Below, piece by piece: positions 10,143-19,049 of a DNA stretch of 27,192 nt. Location: the NCBI GenBank assembly GCA_036939755.1, contig JALLAZ010000200.1, positions 1-27,192 of the forward strand, in the 5' to 3' direction. The notes below the pieces were generated by a model, which saw nothing but the letters and a program-made list of their open reading frames with translations, was not told the origin of the DNA and made no database searches. The number at the start of each line of letters is the position of its first letter. The stretch's first letter is position 1. This stretch comes from Stephanodiscus triporus. Its lineage: Eukaryota; Bacillariophyta; Thalassiosirophyceae; Thalassiosirales; Thalassiosiraceae. The position numbers and the translations under genes are program-made.

Positions 10143-10725
10143 GTGGCGCGGTCGTCGCTAGCGCGCGGCGAGCGCATGGACAAGGGCGCTTCGTCATCGC
10201 AGGGATGCCCCCCCGCAGGTTGACGGCGATGGTCCGCCTGGGCGGTCGTGTTGTTCGGCCTCGGTGGCGCAGCTCGGCTTCAGCGGCGGGGTAAGGGGGC
10301 GGGGGACCGTGATGAACGTCACTGCCTGGATAGCTTCTCCCGGCTTCATACGGGGCGACGGAGATTATTGTGACGGTCTAGTTGGACCGTCGTCGTGTCG
10401 TCGTCGTCGTCCGACCGCGGCGCCGAGAAAAAAAATCGCGGCCGAGACAGAAGACTAGAGGCGCGGCGAGGCCGGGGGTTCTTCGGCGGGGGGGACGGAG
10501 GCCGATAGGAGGAGGAGGAGGAGCGCGAGCGGCAGGAGAGAAGGAGGAGGAAGAACAAGAGGAGCGTCGTCGGCTGCTCGCGTTGGTCGGGGACGCCGCC
10601 GACGACGATGAGTTCGATACGGAGGGAGAATGGGAGGAGCGATACACGATCGCGAGGTGTCTGATGTTTTTTTTTAGCCAACGAGGCGTTTCCCCTTTAT
10701 TAATGTAACATATATTAAGATTGCC

Positions 10726-10757
10726 GCATCACCAAATCGTCTTAGAATCGGTGATGC
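10726..10757. repeat. 8-bp inverted repeat
   Basis: GCATCACC at 10726-10733 is complementary to GGTGATGC at 10750-10757, leaving a 16-nt loop that contains CTTAGAAT. It could form a small hairpin upstream of the WD40 gene. No function is assigned. Confidence 0.5.
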
Positions 10758-10867
10758 CGACCCCCGCCTACCACTTGTCCATTTTGGGTTTGGGCTTCAC
10801 CACTTGTGAAAGTCGAAGCGCCCTTTTGGATGTATTAAGCTCCTACGTAGCCAGTTAGGTAGATGTT

Positions 10868-10890
10868 AATTCCAAAAAAAACTTGGAATT
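10868..10890. repeat. 8-bp inverted repeat with A-rich loop
   Basis: AATTCCAA at 10868-10875 pairs with TTGGAATT at 10883-10890 around a 7-nt AAAAAAC loop. It lies about 230 bp upstream of the WD40 start codon. It may be a hairpin or a palindromic site; no factor is recognised. Confidence 0.5.
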
Positions 10891-11116
10891 TTGCCGCGCG
10901 TATGTAGAGAGATCGTACTATCCATTTTATGTGTGATGTCTTTGATGTAAATCGGCCAAAACTTCTCTTGGTCCAAGAAGCGGCTTTCCACACGCCATAC
11001 TCTAAGTATTAAGAGTTGGAGGTGCAAGCGACTGCTATTGCTAGATATATTAATAGCTGGTGCGGAGGCATATCAACTCCCTATCGTCCACACACCTCTC
11101 TAGAGAGAGAACGACG

Positions 11117-12636
11117 ATGAATGTCGTGACCCCCCTACGGACTTCGGTGACGTCCTTCTCGTCGTCGTCGTCGTCGTCGTCGTGGTCGTCGTCCGGACCG
11201 CGCCACGACGACAACAGCGACTACGACCACGGCGAGTACGTCCTCTCCGTGGCGACGACACCGTCATCCGCATCCCCCGCGGACGACGAATGCGAAGAAC
11301 GCGACTACGGACGCGCGTCGTCCGATCGTCGTCATTATTACGTCGCCGCGGCGCTGAGCGATCGATCGATATCGCTCCTCGACGGCAACGTCGGCGCCGT
11401 GGTCGATCGGATAGTCGGCGCGCACGACGGTCCGATATCGGAGATCGCGTTCTTCCCCCCCTCCTCCTCCTCGTCGTCGTCTTCGATCCCGATGCTGATG
11501 AGCGCAGGTCACGACGGCCGCGTCAGGGCGTGGGATTTTCGTTGTCGGGGAGGGGGAGGGGGAGGGGGGGGAGCGTCGTTGTCGTATTCCGCCGCCGCCG
11601 CCTGGTCGGCGGGCCTGACCTCCGCGAACGAGAGGGCGGCCTCCGTCGGGTACGGCGGCGCCCTCGTCGCCGTGGGCACCGACATGTCGAGGGTGTCCTT
11701 CCTCGACCCGCGTCGCGCCACCTCCATCGTGGAGGGCCCGGGCGGCGGCGGGGGGGGGGGAGGAGGACCGGGTCCGCTCCTAGGGAGCTACGTCGACGCC
11801 CACACGGACGACGTGTCGTGCGTGCGCTTCGGCAACGCGGTCGGCGGCGGCGGCGGCAGGACCGTGCTCGCGTCGGCGTCCGAGGACGGACTAATCGTCG
11901 TTCACGATCCGACGATGCCGACGGAGGAGAGGGCGCTGATATCGGTGTTGAACGTTGGATCGCCCGTTCGACGCGCGGGATTCTTCGGACCGGGAGGGGA
12001 GGGTATATACGCGCTCACCAGAAGCGAGACAATGTCCGCGTATCACTGGGATTCTGGACAGAAGGTGAGAGACGTCGGGGGTGGAGCGGGATTGAGGAGG
12101 ACGCTGAGCGACGCGGTCAAGTTTTCGTCGTCGTCTATGTCGATGTCGATGTCGATGTCGGGAGGATTAGGAGGAGGAGGAGGATGAGGCGGGGGGGGGA
12201 TCGGATGATGACGGACGACAATCTCGGCGGGAACGACGCCGTCGAGTATCTGGTGGGATGTACGTGGACCGCCGTTCCGTCGTCGTCGTCGTCGTCGTCC
12301 AGTTCGCCGGCGTTGCACCTGCTGGCTGGAAATTCCGACGGTGACGGATACCTGTTCCGGGTTGACGCCGATCGGATAACGCCGTTGGTCCACCTGAAGG
12401 GCGGTCATAGGGGATGCATACGCGACTTCGGCTGGATCGACGGCGGGGGAGGGGGGAGGAGGCTGGTGACCGGCGGGGAAGATGCCAGGCTGTGCGAATG
12501 GGACCTCTCCAAAAATGACCATGCCGACGTCGTCGGCGGCGGCGCGAGCGGCGGACGTGCGCGTTCCACGAGGGGCACCGTCGGCAACGATTTCGGCGGC
12601 CGAAAGGGGAAGAAGAAATTCGGCTCCCCCTATTAA
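11117..12636 (+). CDS. WDR89: WDR89-like WD40 repeat protein, frame change near 12120-12230
   Basis: This is a beta-propeller scaffold protein; WDR89 has no settled function. The first ATG in frame is 11117. Blades are visible as DGPISEIAFF...SAGHDGRVRAWDF, THSDDV-like AHTDDVSCVRF...SASEDGLIVVHD, and SETMSAYHWDSGQK. That frame stops at 12187 in a GGA tract. The C-terminal blades resume in another frame: DAVEYLVGCTW, HLLAGNSDGDGYLF, GGHRGCIRDFGW, RLVTGGEDARLCEWDL and a basic tail, matching the WDR89 end (DYLIG, GGHAATVRSF, LLTGGEDAQLLLW). A GTGAGA donor at 12065 is attractive, but the nearest TTAG acceptor (ending 12170) gives a wrong frame. A 182-bp intron to 12246 would keep the frame but uses a GAG acceptor and removes the conserved DAVE. 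An intron not resolved here, or an indel in the GGA/poly-G tract, are both possible. Poly-Ser and poly-Gly loops interrupt the blades. Confidence 0.78.
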
Positions 12637-12834
12637 ATGTTAGACCGATGTCTATAGAGCGCGCGCGTATGAGATAAATACCCCATATTTCTGCCTACTC
12701 AAACTCCGGCGAATATCGACCCCCTCTTCACGAGAACACGCTTGCCACAGACAAGATGCGATACTCCGGCAGAATGACGAGCAGGGATGCCAGCAAGTGC
12801 AGCCCAACTTCCCCAGAACATTTTAGCGCCAAAC

Positions 12835-13494
12835 TCAAATGAGATTGTTCTTCGTCTTTACCTCGTCGTACTTCTCCTTGTCCGCCTTCCCCAACGGACT
12901 TTCCTTACACCAATCCTGAATCCTCTCCACCAGCGACCTCTTGCCATCCCCGGCCAACCCCCCCCCCGAGCCGCTCATGTCCTCCGGCACGTCGCTCCTT
13001 AGGGTGAGGACGTTGTATATGTCGATGGTCTCCATGTTGACGAATTTCTCGAACTCGTCGAGTTCGTCCGCGTTCAGGCTCGGGACGTTAATAGACGCCC
13101 AAGTTCCGAGGAGGAGGTCCACCTCGAGCCACCCCCGTTGCTTCGAGCGGTACACCAGTCGCTTCCTCCTGCGCGCGTCCGGCGCGACGTCGACGTCGTC
13201 TTCCTCGGGGGGTAGGCGGACGTGTCGTTCCATGATGGCGTCGTATCGGGGACGGGCCTTGTCCCACAGAGCCTGCTCGCGCGCCGCGACGGCGTCGTCC
13301 GGTCGGGCGTCGTCGCGTCGGGACTTCATCTCGCCCGCGCCCCCCATGTAGGCCCGCCGCGTCGTCGTCGTATCGATCGTCGATGTGACGACCCCGACGA
13401 CGACTACGGGCGACGACGACGCTTGGGACGCGCGACTCCGACGGAGGAGCATCGTCCGCAACGCAGACGTGGTGTGGCGGAGATGTAGGAGCAT
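12835..13494 (-). CDS. SDHAF2: Succinate dehydrogenase assembly factor 2 (SDHAF2/Sdh5)
   Basis: SDHAF2 promotes covalent FAD attachment to the flavoprotein subunit of mitochondrial complex II; the bacterial relative is SdhE. The frame from the ATG at 13494 encodes 219 residues. The conserved core is about 108-200: RRKRLVYRSKQRGWLEVDLLLG contains the RGxLE signature (RGWLE, 120-124), followed by LNADELDEFEKFVNMETIDIYNVL, which matches the family's L..YE.LL....DIY helices. The N-terminus (MLLHLRHTTSALRTMLLRRSRAS) is Arg-rich with no acidic residue in the first 40, typical of a mitochondrial presequence. The C-terminal part is longer than in yeast and human. A longer frame exists upstream only from a TTG codon. 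It ends tail-to-tail with the WD40 gene, 198 bp apart. Confidence 0.9.
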   Translation of the reverse strand: MLLHLRHTTSALRTMLLRRSRASQASSSPVVVVGVVTSTIDTTTTRRAYMGGAGEMKSRRDDARPDDAVAAREQALWDKARPRYDAIMERHVRLPPEEDDVDVAPDARRRKRLVYRSKQRGWLEVDLLLGTWASINVPSLNADELDEFEKFVNMETIDIYNVLTLRSDVPEDMSGSGGGLAGDGKRSLVERIQDWCKESPLGKADKEKYDEVKTKNNLI

Positions 13495-14151
13495 TATTGC
13501 CCTATGTAGAACACTAACCCTGGATGCACTTCGATGGCTTTGTGCCAACTACGGCGTGGTTCTTGGTGGACAAGCCAGAGAGATGAAAAAAATGGAAACT
13601 GAGCTTCGTCTATTTTTTTGAGTTTTTGGTGTTGCTGTGTCAGCAGTGTCACAACGCGCGACAGACAGCAGCTGCATATTTTATGTTGTAACGTGTAACT
13701 TGGCTTTTGGTCGCGATGGATTCGATATCTTGTGTGTTTAATGGCTAGGGTAAAGTGGAATGGATAACTAGACAAACACTACTCTTTTTATATTCTTAGG
13801 CTTCAGCGTGAGAATGAATCTTCTCGTGGAATGGTTCCTCCAAATTGTATCATTTGACATGCTTCCAGGTAGGTTTGGACTGGCCCTTTGAGCCTTGACA
13901 TCTTAACTTACAACCTCTTTGTGACCATCGCCCTAAGATCGTTCCCATCCGAAGAACTTGAGCCTGGCAGGGGACTCGTTCCCATCTCTGAAGAACTTGA
14001 GCATGCCGGGGACAGTCTATGCAAATTTAGCTGAATTAAGAACATCTGCGCCCTTTTCACTCCCATATCTCCATGGATGAGTTGAATTAGACGGAGCCAT
14101 CTGAGCCAAGCATATGATTTTCTAATAAGTACTCATCTTAAACTAAAAACT
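13495..14151. other. Intergenic stretch, DEAD-box 3' end to SDHAF2 5' end
   Basis: These 657 bp lie between two minus-strand genes and must contain the SDHAF2 promoter and the helicase 3' UTR. The sequence is AT-richer than the genes. Apart from an imperfect tandem duplication near 13939-14013 nothing is recognisable, and the open frames on both strands have no domain. Confidence 0.55.
13939..14013. repeat. Imperfect tandem duplication, 37/38 bp
   Basis: Two adjacent copies (13939-13975 and 13976-14013) share TCGTTCCCATC, GAAGAACTTGAGC and GGGGAC, with a 2-nt insertion and a few substitutions. It is a local non-coding duplication with no assigned role. Confidence 0.75.
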
Positions 14152-16503
14152 TTACCCATGACATACACTGGCAATATCACTCTCTTCCACAGGTAAAAAA
14201 TCAACACCCAACATCTTAGTCCACGAAGCTAACGCCGCGGCCTGCTCGAAACTAACAATACTCAGCACACTTCCTCGTCGCCCAGCTCTGCCAACGCGGC
14301 CAGCAATGTGAGTGTATTCGTCCGGGCTCCCTGGTCTCCCAACAACAATTACAGCATCAAGACCATCAAGGTGAAGGCCGCGGACATTGTCTTCGTGCGT
14401 GACGAGGAGATACCCCTCGTCTTCGCCCTCGAGGGCCTTCGCGCCGCGCTTGCCATTGCGGCCCTTTGTACCACCCACTCCCTCGACTCTAGATACCCTT
14501 CGATGGGCCTCGACTAACCTGTCGGTCCCATCGGCTTCGAGTGCATCAAGGAGCGATTGGGGCTCGGGACGTATCCCAAAATGACGCAATGCGCCTAGTG
14601 CGTTGTGCACTTTTATGTCGCAATTCCGCGTCAGAACCAAAAGGACCTTGCGACTTGATGATTCCGATCCGTGCGATTGAAGGATGGTTTTGGATGCAAA
14701 CGCTGCTGCGGTTAATAAGGACCCTGATGACGATCCATCTACGGGAAGGACAAAATTCCGAACGGCATCTGGTATCTTCACTGCTCGTCCGACATGTCTC
14801 TCGTCACCAGTCATCTTCCTTTCCAAATTGGCCGCATCCTCGTCCCCTCGTAATGTCTTGGGACACTCCGAACTATGCAATCCGAGCACGCGCGATAATT
14901 CCCGTCGAAGAGGTCGGCCGATGGTGGCGCTCGCGGCGATGACCTGGGCGCGGCCGACGGTGAGCCTGGCAATGGCAGCTGCGAGTAACGCCGCTGGCTT
15001 TTCGTGCCGTCTCAATTTCTTGTCACTTCGAGATTTTTCGATGTTGAGTAGACGATCCACCTCGTCCATCACAAGCCATCTCACAGAGCTCAACAGCTGT
15101 TTGCCCTCTGGCTTGCTGGTAGGAGTTCCCGGCATTTTCGTGTCACCAAACAAGCTCGTGCTGATGGCCTTGGCGCTGCCCACTAATATCCTTGGCTGAT
15201 ACTTCCTTCCGGTTTTACTACTGCTATCGCTTTCTTCCCCACTGCTATTGACCTCTCCCAGGCTCTCCAAGTATTCGTATTCCTCCCCTCGATCAACTTC
15301 ATAATTCCAAGAACTCATCAAGTCCATTGGACGGGGAACAAGACGCACCATACCAGGGGGGGCTAAAACAGACGCCACTCCTGCGACCTGTGCAGCCAGT
15401 TCTCTCGTGGGTAATAGAACGAGTGCCATACCCTTTCCCATGTCATCACCGCCGTCTTTCTCAATCTCCTTCCATAACGTTTCAGTTATGGGAAGCAGGT
15501 AGGCGATCGTTTTACCACTGCCAGTGGGGGCGTGCAGCAATGCCGATGGATTGGGAGGGAAGAACAAATGCGGTATTGCCACTGATTGGATGGGAGTTGG
15601 TTCTGGCGAGGATATATGGTGTCCTTTTTCGCCAAACGCATGATGGAGCGCATTTGCGGCGCTGGTAGAAAGACGCGGTATTCCGGCAAAGGACATGGGT
15701 CTATCCAAGTTCAATGATGACGACGGTTTGGCGAATGTAGGAATAATCAATTCAGAACGAACGTTATCGTCTTCATCGTCAGAATCGAGAGTTTTGTTGT
15801 GCCCACCTGCATCGCGAAGAGCATAGTACTCCGCCAAACGATTGACCAAATCTGGTTTTCTCCCCTTATCGTACAGCCCAAAAGACGATAGCTCCATTTT
15901 TAAAGCATTGGCTGGACGGATTCGAAGTTGTTCGGAATAATGCTTCAATAATTCTGCATGTACCGATTGTTCCGACGATGCAACGACCGCGTCAACTCCG
16001 AGTGAAGGTGCAGTGACGTTGGTTCGCGCCGCAGCAGATTTTCGCTGAGATTGTTTCAATGACTGTTTGAGGGACTGCGTCAATTTTCTTTCCTGTTTTT
16101 GTTGTCTCGATAATTGATGCGTTGGCGGCGTCGAAGGCGGCGGCGGTTGCTGTCGTTTTCCGACACTTAATTTCAGACCGTCCAGCATGCGAACTGTCTC
16201 GTACACTTCCTTTTCCATCAATTGTATTTCATTTTCATCCTTCGGCGGGGGTAAGGCAGAAGCGGATCTTTTCCGTGGACGGGGAGATTCGACGGCACCG
16301 TCATCATCCCGCGTCACGGACATCTTTCTATAATTGAACAGTCTGCGACTGTAACGAAATAATGCAGCTGATGAACCCCAGTGGCTACTGGTGCGATGTT
16401 GAGGAACATTATAGCGATCCGATTGGAAGGCATCGATGCAAGAGAGGAAAGTATGACGCGAGAATGCCAATATCAGCCACGCGGGAAATAATCGCCAAGA
16501 CAT
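14152..16503 (-). CDS. Plastid-targeted DEAD-box (DEVD) RNA helicase with SAP domain
   Basis: This is an ATP-dependent RNA helicase of superfamily 2, probably acting on plastid RNA or ribosomes. The 783-residue frame starts with a signal-peptide-like segment and the junction CIDA|FQSDR at residues 22-30, the diatom plastid motif with Phe at +1. A SAP nucleic-acid-binding motif lies at about 200-235 (LKMELSSFGLYDKGRKPDLVNRLAEYY). Helicase motifs follow: Q motif TPIQ (303-306), Walker A APTGSGKT (325-332), Ia PTRELA (365-370), II DEVD (480-483) instead of DEAD, III SAT (525-527), V VTHEDNVRGL in place of the usual TDxxARG, and VI HIAGRVGRAGR (732-742). An acidic/Ser insert (about 415-433) separates motif Ia from II, and the Ib TPGR region is replaced by VGSAKA. 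All ATPase residues seem present; motif V is divergent. Confidence 0.88.
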   Translation of the reverse strand: MSWRLFPAWLILAFSRHTFLSCIDAFQSDRYNVPQHRTSSHWGSSAALFRYSRRLFNYRKMSVTRDDDGAVESPRPRKRSASALPPPKDENEIQLMEKEVYETVRMLDGLKLSVGKRQQPPPPSTPPTHQLSRQQKQERKLTQSLKQSLKQSQRKSAAARTNVTAPSLGVDAVVASSEQSVHAELLKHYSEQLRIRPANALKMELSSFGLYDKGRKPDLVNRLAEYYALRDAGGHNKTLDSDDEDDNVRSELIIPTFAKPSSSLNLDRPMSFAGIPRLSTSAANALHHAFGEKGHHISSPEPTPIQSVAIPHLFFPPNPSALLHAPTGSGKTIAYLLPITETLWKEIEKDGGDDMGKGMALVLLPTRELAAQVAGVASVLAPPGMVRLVPRPMDLMSSWNYEVDRGEEYEYLESLGEVNSSGEESDSSSKTGRKYQPRILVGSAKAISTSLFGDTKMPGTPTSKPEGKQLLSSVRWLVMDEVDRLLNIEKSRSDKKLRRHEKPAALLAAAIARLTVGRAQVIAASATIGRPLRRELSRVLGLHSSECPKTLRGDEDAANLERKMTGDERHVGRAVKIPDAVRNFVLPVDGSSSGSLLTAAAFASKTILQSHGSESSSRKVLLVLTRNCDIKVHNALGALRHFGIRPEPQSLLDALEADGTDRLVEAHRRVSRVEGVGGTKGRNGKRGAKALEGEDEGYLLVTHEDNVRGLHLDGLDAVIVVGRPGSPDEYTHIAGRVGRAGRRGSVLSIVSFEQAAALASWTKMLGVDFLPVEESDIASVCHG

Positions 16504-16749
16504 CTCCCGATGATATTTAGCTTTGTGTTCAAAAGTTCTGTTTGTTCATCGTTCGTACGATATTTTGCTGTTGTTTTTTTATGTGGTTGGTTGGAGTGCC
16601 CCCCAAAACTTTGTGGGGTCATTCTTTGCCCCAAACCTGCCAGCAAAAATTGACATGCCAGATGCCAGCAAAATTTAAGATATGACAGCAAAACCATAAC
16701 TCTACCTACTACACTGATAACATTACAACATTTGCCGCCCTATTTGACC

Positions 16750-16776
16750 CCCTCTAGTACTTAGCTAAGTAGAGGG
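16750..16776. repeat. Near-perfect palindrome
   Basis: CCCTCTA and TAGAGGG flank the 12-bp palindrome ACTTAGCTAAGT, with one extra GT dinucleotide on the left side. It would fold into a hairpin and lies about 250 bp upstream of the helicase start. No binding factor is recognised. Confidence 0.7.
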
Positions 16777-17152
16777 AGTTGATCGTGAACCCCCATTATG
16801 CAGTCGACAACGACGGCGACATCTCAGGAGCCACATCTCCGCTTCATTCGCATTCGCCACCGGGACCGACACCGTGTTGACGTCCTCGGTCAACAGGAGT
16901 CTCTCCCGTTGGCCTTGGAAGCGTCAACGAGGTGCTGAATATCTGTTCCTCCTCCAACATGACATGAGCACCAGCTTCACGTCCGGACGACAGAAAATCA
17001 GCAAAGACTATTGCAATGAGCAGAATGGCCAGTCGGCGTGGGAGGAGGTCGCCTCCGGTGTATCGTAGGGGGTCCGGCTCAAGATTTGTCAAATTTTTAA
17101 ACGGCCCCAATACCAATTCTGAGTGTTCCAACCTGCTCAACTAGCTCACCAC

Positions 17153-17393
17153 ATGATATCCTGAAAGTTTCGTTGAAAAAAATTGACCAGAACCTACCCG
17201 CTGGGCGGGTCGAACATGATATAGTTGATCGGGTGGGTTTAGCTCTAGGAATCAGGTCGGATTTGGACTAGGATTTGATGAGAGGACTCACTAAAAACCT
17301 CAATCTCCTTATCTAGGCAGTCCAGACAGTTCTAATAGATGTCAATATGACATCCTGAAAGATTTGTTGCAAAAAAATGACCAGAACTTACCC
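17153..17393 (+). repeat. Pair of 47-bp direct repeats
   Basis: 17153-17199 and 17347-17393 align without gaps at 41 of 47 positions, sharing ATCCTGAAAG, GTTG, TGACCAGAAC and TACCC. The start points are 194 bp apart. The flanks beyond the 47 bp do not match, so this is a dispersed short repeat or remnants of an older duplication. Confidence 0.85.
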
Positions 17394-17427
17394 TTCAGGT
17401 GCGCAACACGGTGTAAGATTACCTTGC

Positions 17428-17897
17428 ACTAACAAAATGCCTTGTTTTACATGCTATTTTGAGTTTTCCTTTTAAATGCCCATAGTTCATTAAAATAGAT
17501 CTATTGTGTGTGAAAAATTGCTTAGACGCCGGCTAACAAAACACCCAATTTATCTAGTGTTTTTACATGCACATAATGTGTTGTGTAATTTCCCATACAA
17601 ATGCATATAGGGCACACAAAGCTTGGAAATTATTCTAATCTATGTGCAAAAGATGCCTGTAAAGTTTTGAGGCATTATTCATCTCTAAGTGGGCCGTTGG
17701 GGCTACCGTTGTTTATTAGCAAATGCTAGCAAAAAGCTAGCGAAAAACACACTCCTGCTGTTAAATGTATTGCAACACCAAAACTACCTGCAGATGAGAA
17801 ATGAAAAGCATAGGGATTGTTTCCACACACTTGAGGAAGATGCCCCTTGAGTATTGGGGCATGATTTCAATTCCAAGCTGGTCAAGGGGGCTACGGT
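17428..17897 (+). repeat. Degenerate tandem repeat array with conserved hairpins
   Basis: Related units begin near 17430, 17533 and 17728, each opening with a CTAACAAAA/CTAGCGAAAA-like start and sharing spaced elements such as TTTTACATGC, TTTCC and a downstream AAGATGCC...GGCAT. In the second unit ATGCCT (17653-17658) pairs with AGGCAT (17670-17675). In the third, ATGCCCC (17840-17846) pairs with GGGGCAT (17856-17862), and both are followed by GGGGCTAC(C/G)GT. Overall identity is low and the alignment was made by eye. Confidence 0.5.
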
Positions 17898-18088
17898 GAG
17901 GTGGATACCATGGTCAGGGGGGGGCTCATAAAAATGGCGAGAACAAAACATAACATAGGAATTCAGTACATTCTACGAAGGAATTCAACAGGGGGGTTAA
18001 AAACAACTTATAATTATCAATTATCCGCGCTCCCTCCCCCTCTTCCTCCCCCTCTTTCTCTCCACACTACCGTTCTTCACCTGTGGTA

Positions 18089-18285
18089 TTGTCTTCGTCT
18101 TTGTCTTCGTCTTCGTCTTTGTCTTCGTCTTCGTCTTTGTCTTTGTCTTCGTCTTCGTCTTTGTCTTCGTCTTCGTCTTCGTCTTCGTCTTCGTCTTCGT
18201 CTTCGTCTTCGTCTTCGTCTTCATCTTCGTCTTCGTCTTCGTCTTCGTCTTCATCTTCGTCTTTGTCTTCGTCGTCTTAATCTTC
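18089..18285 (+). repeat. CTTCGT/CTTTGT hexanucleotide microsatellite
   Basis: About 195 bp consist almost only of TCTTCG and TCTTTG units with a few TCTTCA variants. Frames read as poly-Ser/Leu-Arg on one strand or Lys-Thr on the other, and neither is a credible protein. A shorter TTGTCG/TTGTCA tract follows at about 18427-18485. Confidence 0.92.
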
Positions 18286-18426
18286 ATCATATTTGTCCTT
18301 CCCATAAATATTTGATTGTTGAGTGTAAGGAGGCCCTTGCCCCCTGCCGTTGTATGTAGTGCATCATCGTTGCGCTATCCGCCCCCTCTGCCCCCCTTGT
18401 CGAGCAGCTTTGCGGTCGCTCGCTTA

Positions 18427-18485
18427 TTGTCTTGTCGTTGTCATTGTCGTTGTCATTGTCGTTGCCATTGTCTTTGTTGCCTTTG
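18427..18485 (+). repeat. TTGTCG/TTGTCATT short repeat tract
   Basis: Alternating GTCGTTGTCATT units degrade into GCCATTGTCTTTGTTGCC. The tract is a second low-complexity patch 140 bp beyond the main hexanucleotide array. Confidence 0.75.
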
Positions 18486-19016
18486 TCCCTCCCATCATGA
18501 TTTGAATGTTAAGTAGTAAGGGGGCCATCGCCGCTGTGATTGTGCACCTTCATTGCCACTGCAAGACGCAAGACCCCCTCCTTTCCCTGCCCATTCTTGT
18601 TGGCCGTCTGCTGCCCGCATGACGATATTGTCACCGCAGCCTCCACCGTCATCATTTTTAAGGTTGATTGTTGTTTAGTAAATTGACGGTGGCAGCGCTT
18701 GTCGTCCTCTCTGTCTGCGGCGACGGCAGCGTCGTTGGTCGTTGGTCGTTGGCCGCCGCTCATCATCATCGCTCTCCTCTGCGCATCGCTGCGTGGCTGG
18801 AGTGTGCACCAGGGAGCGTCAACGTCACCCCCAGTGCCTACCCTAGCCACGAAGGACCGGTCCGGCACATTTCCCCCCTTCACGGCGCCATTTGGCATCT
18901 CTAAATGACTTGAATTGTCATGTCGAAGGTGGGTTTTACTAAAAATACGTGACAATTAAATACATTATTGTGCCCGAGTGGCAGCAGCTATAAAAAAAGC
19001 AACAATCTGCGACCGC
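18486..19016. other. Gene-poor stretch without recognised gene
   Basis: The sequence is of moderate GC content. A 148-codon minus-strand frame (18955-18509) is open but begins at a non-ATG codon, has an unconserved composition and no domain. I see no RNA gene. Confidence 0.45.
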
Positions 19017-19049
19017 CAGTGCACGTACAATTAAATAGTACGTGCACTG
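19017..19049. repeat. 12-bp perfect inverted repeat with AT-rich loop
   Basis: CAGTGCACGTAC (19017-19028) and GTACGTGCACTG (19038-19049) are exact complements around the 9-nt loop AATTAAATA. A similar ACAATTAAATA occurs about 75 bp upstream near 18952. This is the strongest potential hairpin in the window and lies in a gene-poor stretch. Confidence 0.88.

Larger units (their letters stand above)
9291..11116. other. Intergenic stretch with AT-rich repeat part and GC-rich low-complexity part
   Basis: These 1.8 kb separate two divergent genes. 9291-9690 is AT-rich with CT-runs and repeated TCTAAG/CTTAGA motifs. 9690-10680 is GC-rich and composed of GGC, GAC and CGA tracts, with open frames in several phases that are mostly low complexity. 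A donor-like GGGGTAAGG sits near 10289 and an acidic stretch (DAADDDEFDTEGEWEERY) can be read at about 10593-10646 (+). An unrecognised gene is therefore possible but not supported by any domain. 10690-11116 is AT-rich again, with two short inverted repeats, and probably holds the promoter of the WD40 gene. Confidence 0.5.
16504..17427. other. Intergenic stretch, first part of 4.8-kb gene-poor region
   Basis: 16504-16790 is AT-rich and must include the helicase promoter. It shows repeated CAGCAAAA motifs at about 16641-16695 and a near-palindrome at 16750-16776. 16790-17080 is noticeably more GC-rich and contains minus-strand reading with a hydrophobic segment (LAILLIAIVFADFL) in a 98-codon frame at 17140-16844 that I cannot assign. 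17080-17427 is AT-rich and carries a 47-bp direct repeat. Confidence 0.5.

Noticed and set aside
11182..12200. Arg-rich plus-strand frame overlapping the first part of the WD40 gene
   Set aside because: Upstream of about 12200 it is an out-of-frame shadow with no WD40 pattern. Only its 3' part (C-terminal blades) is real.
12065..12246. 182-bp intron in the WD40 gene
   Set aside because: It keeps the frame but uses a GAG acceptor and removes the DAVE residues that align with the conserved DALDYLIG of WDR89.
18509..18955. 148-codon minus-strand frame
   Set aside because: It starts at a non-ATG codon, has no domain and lies in repeat-rich DNA.
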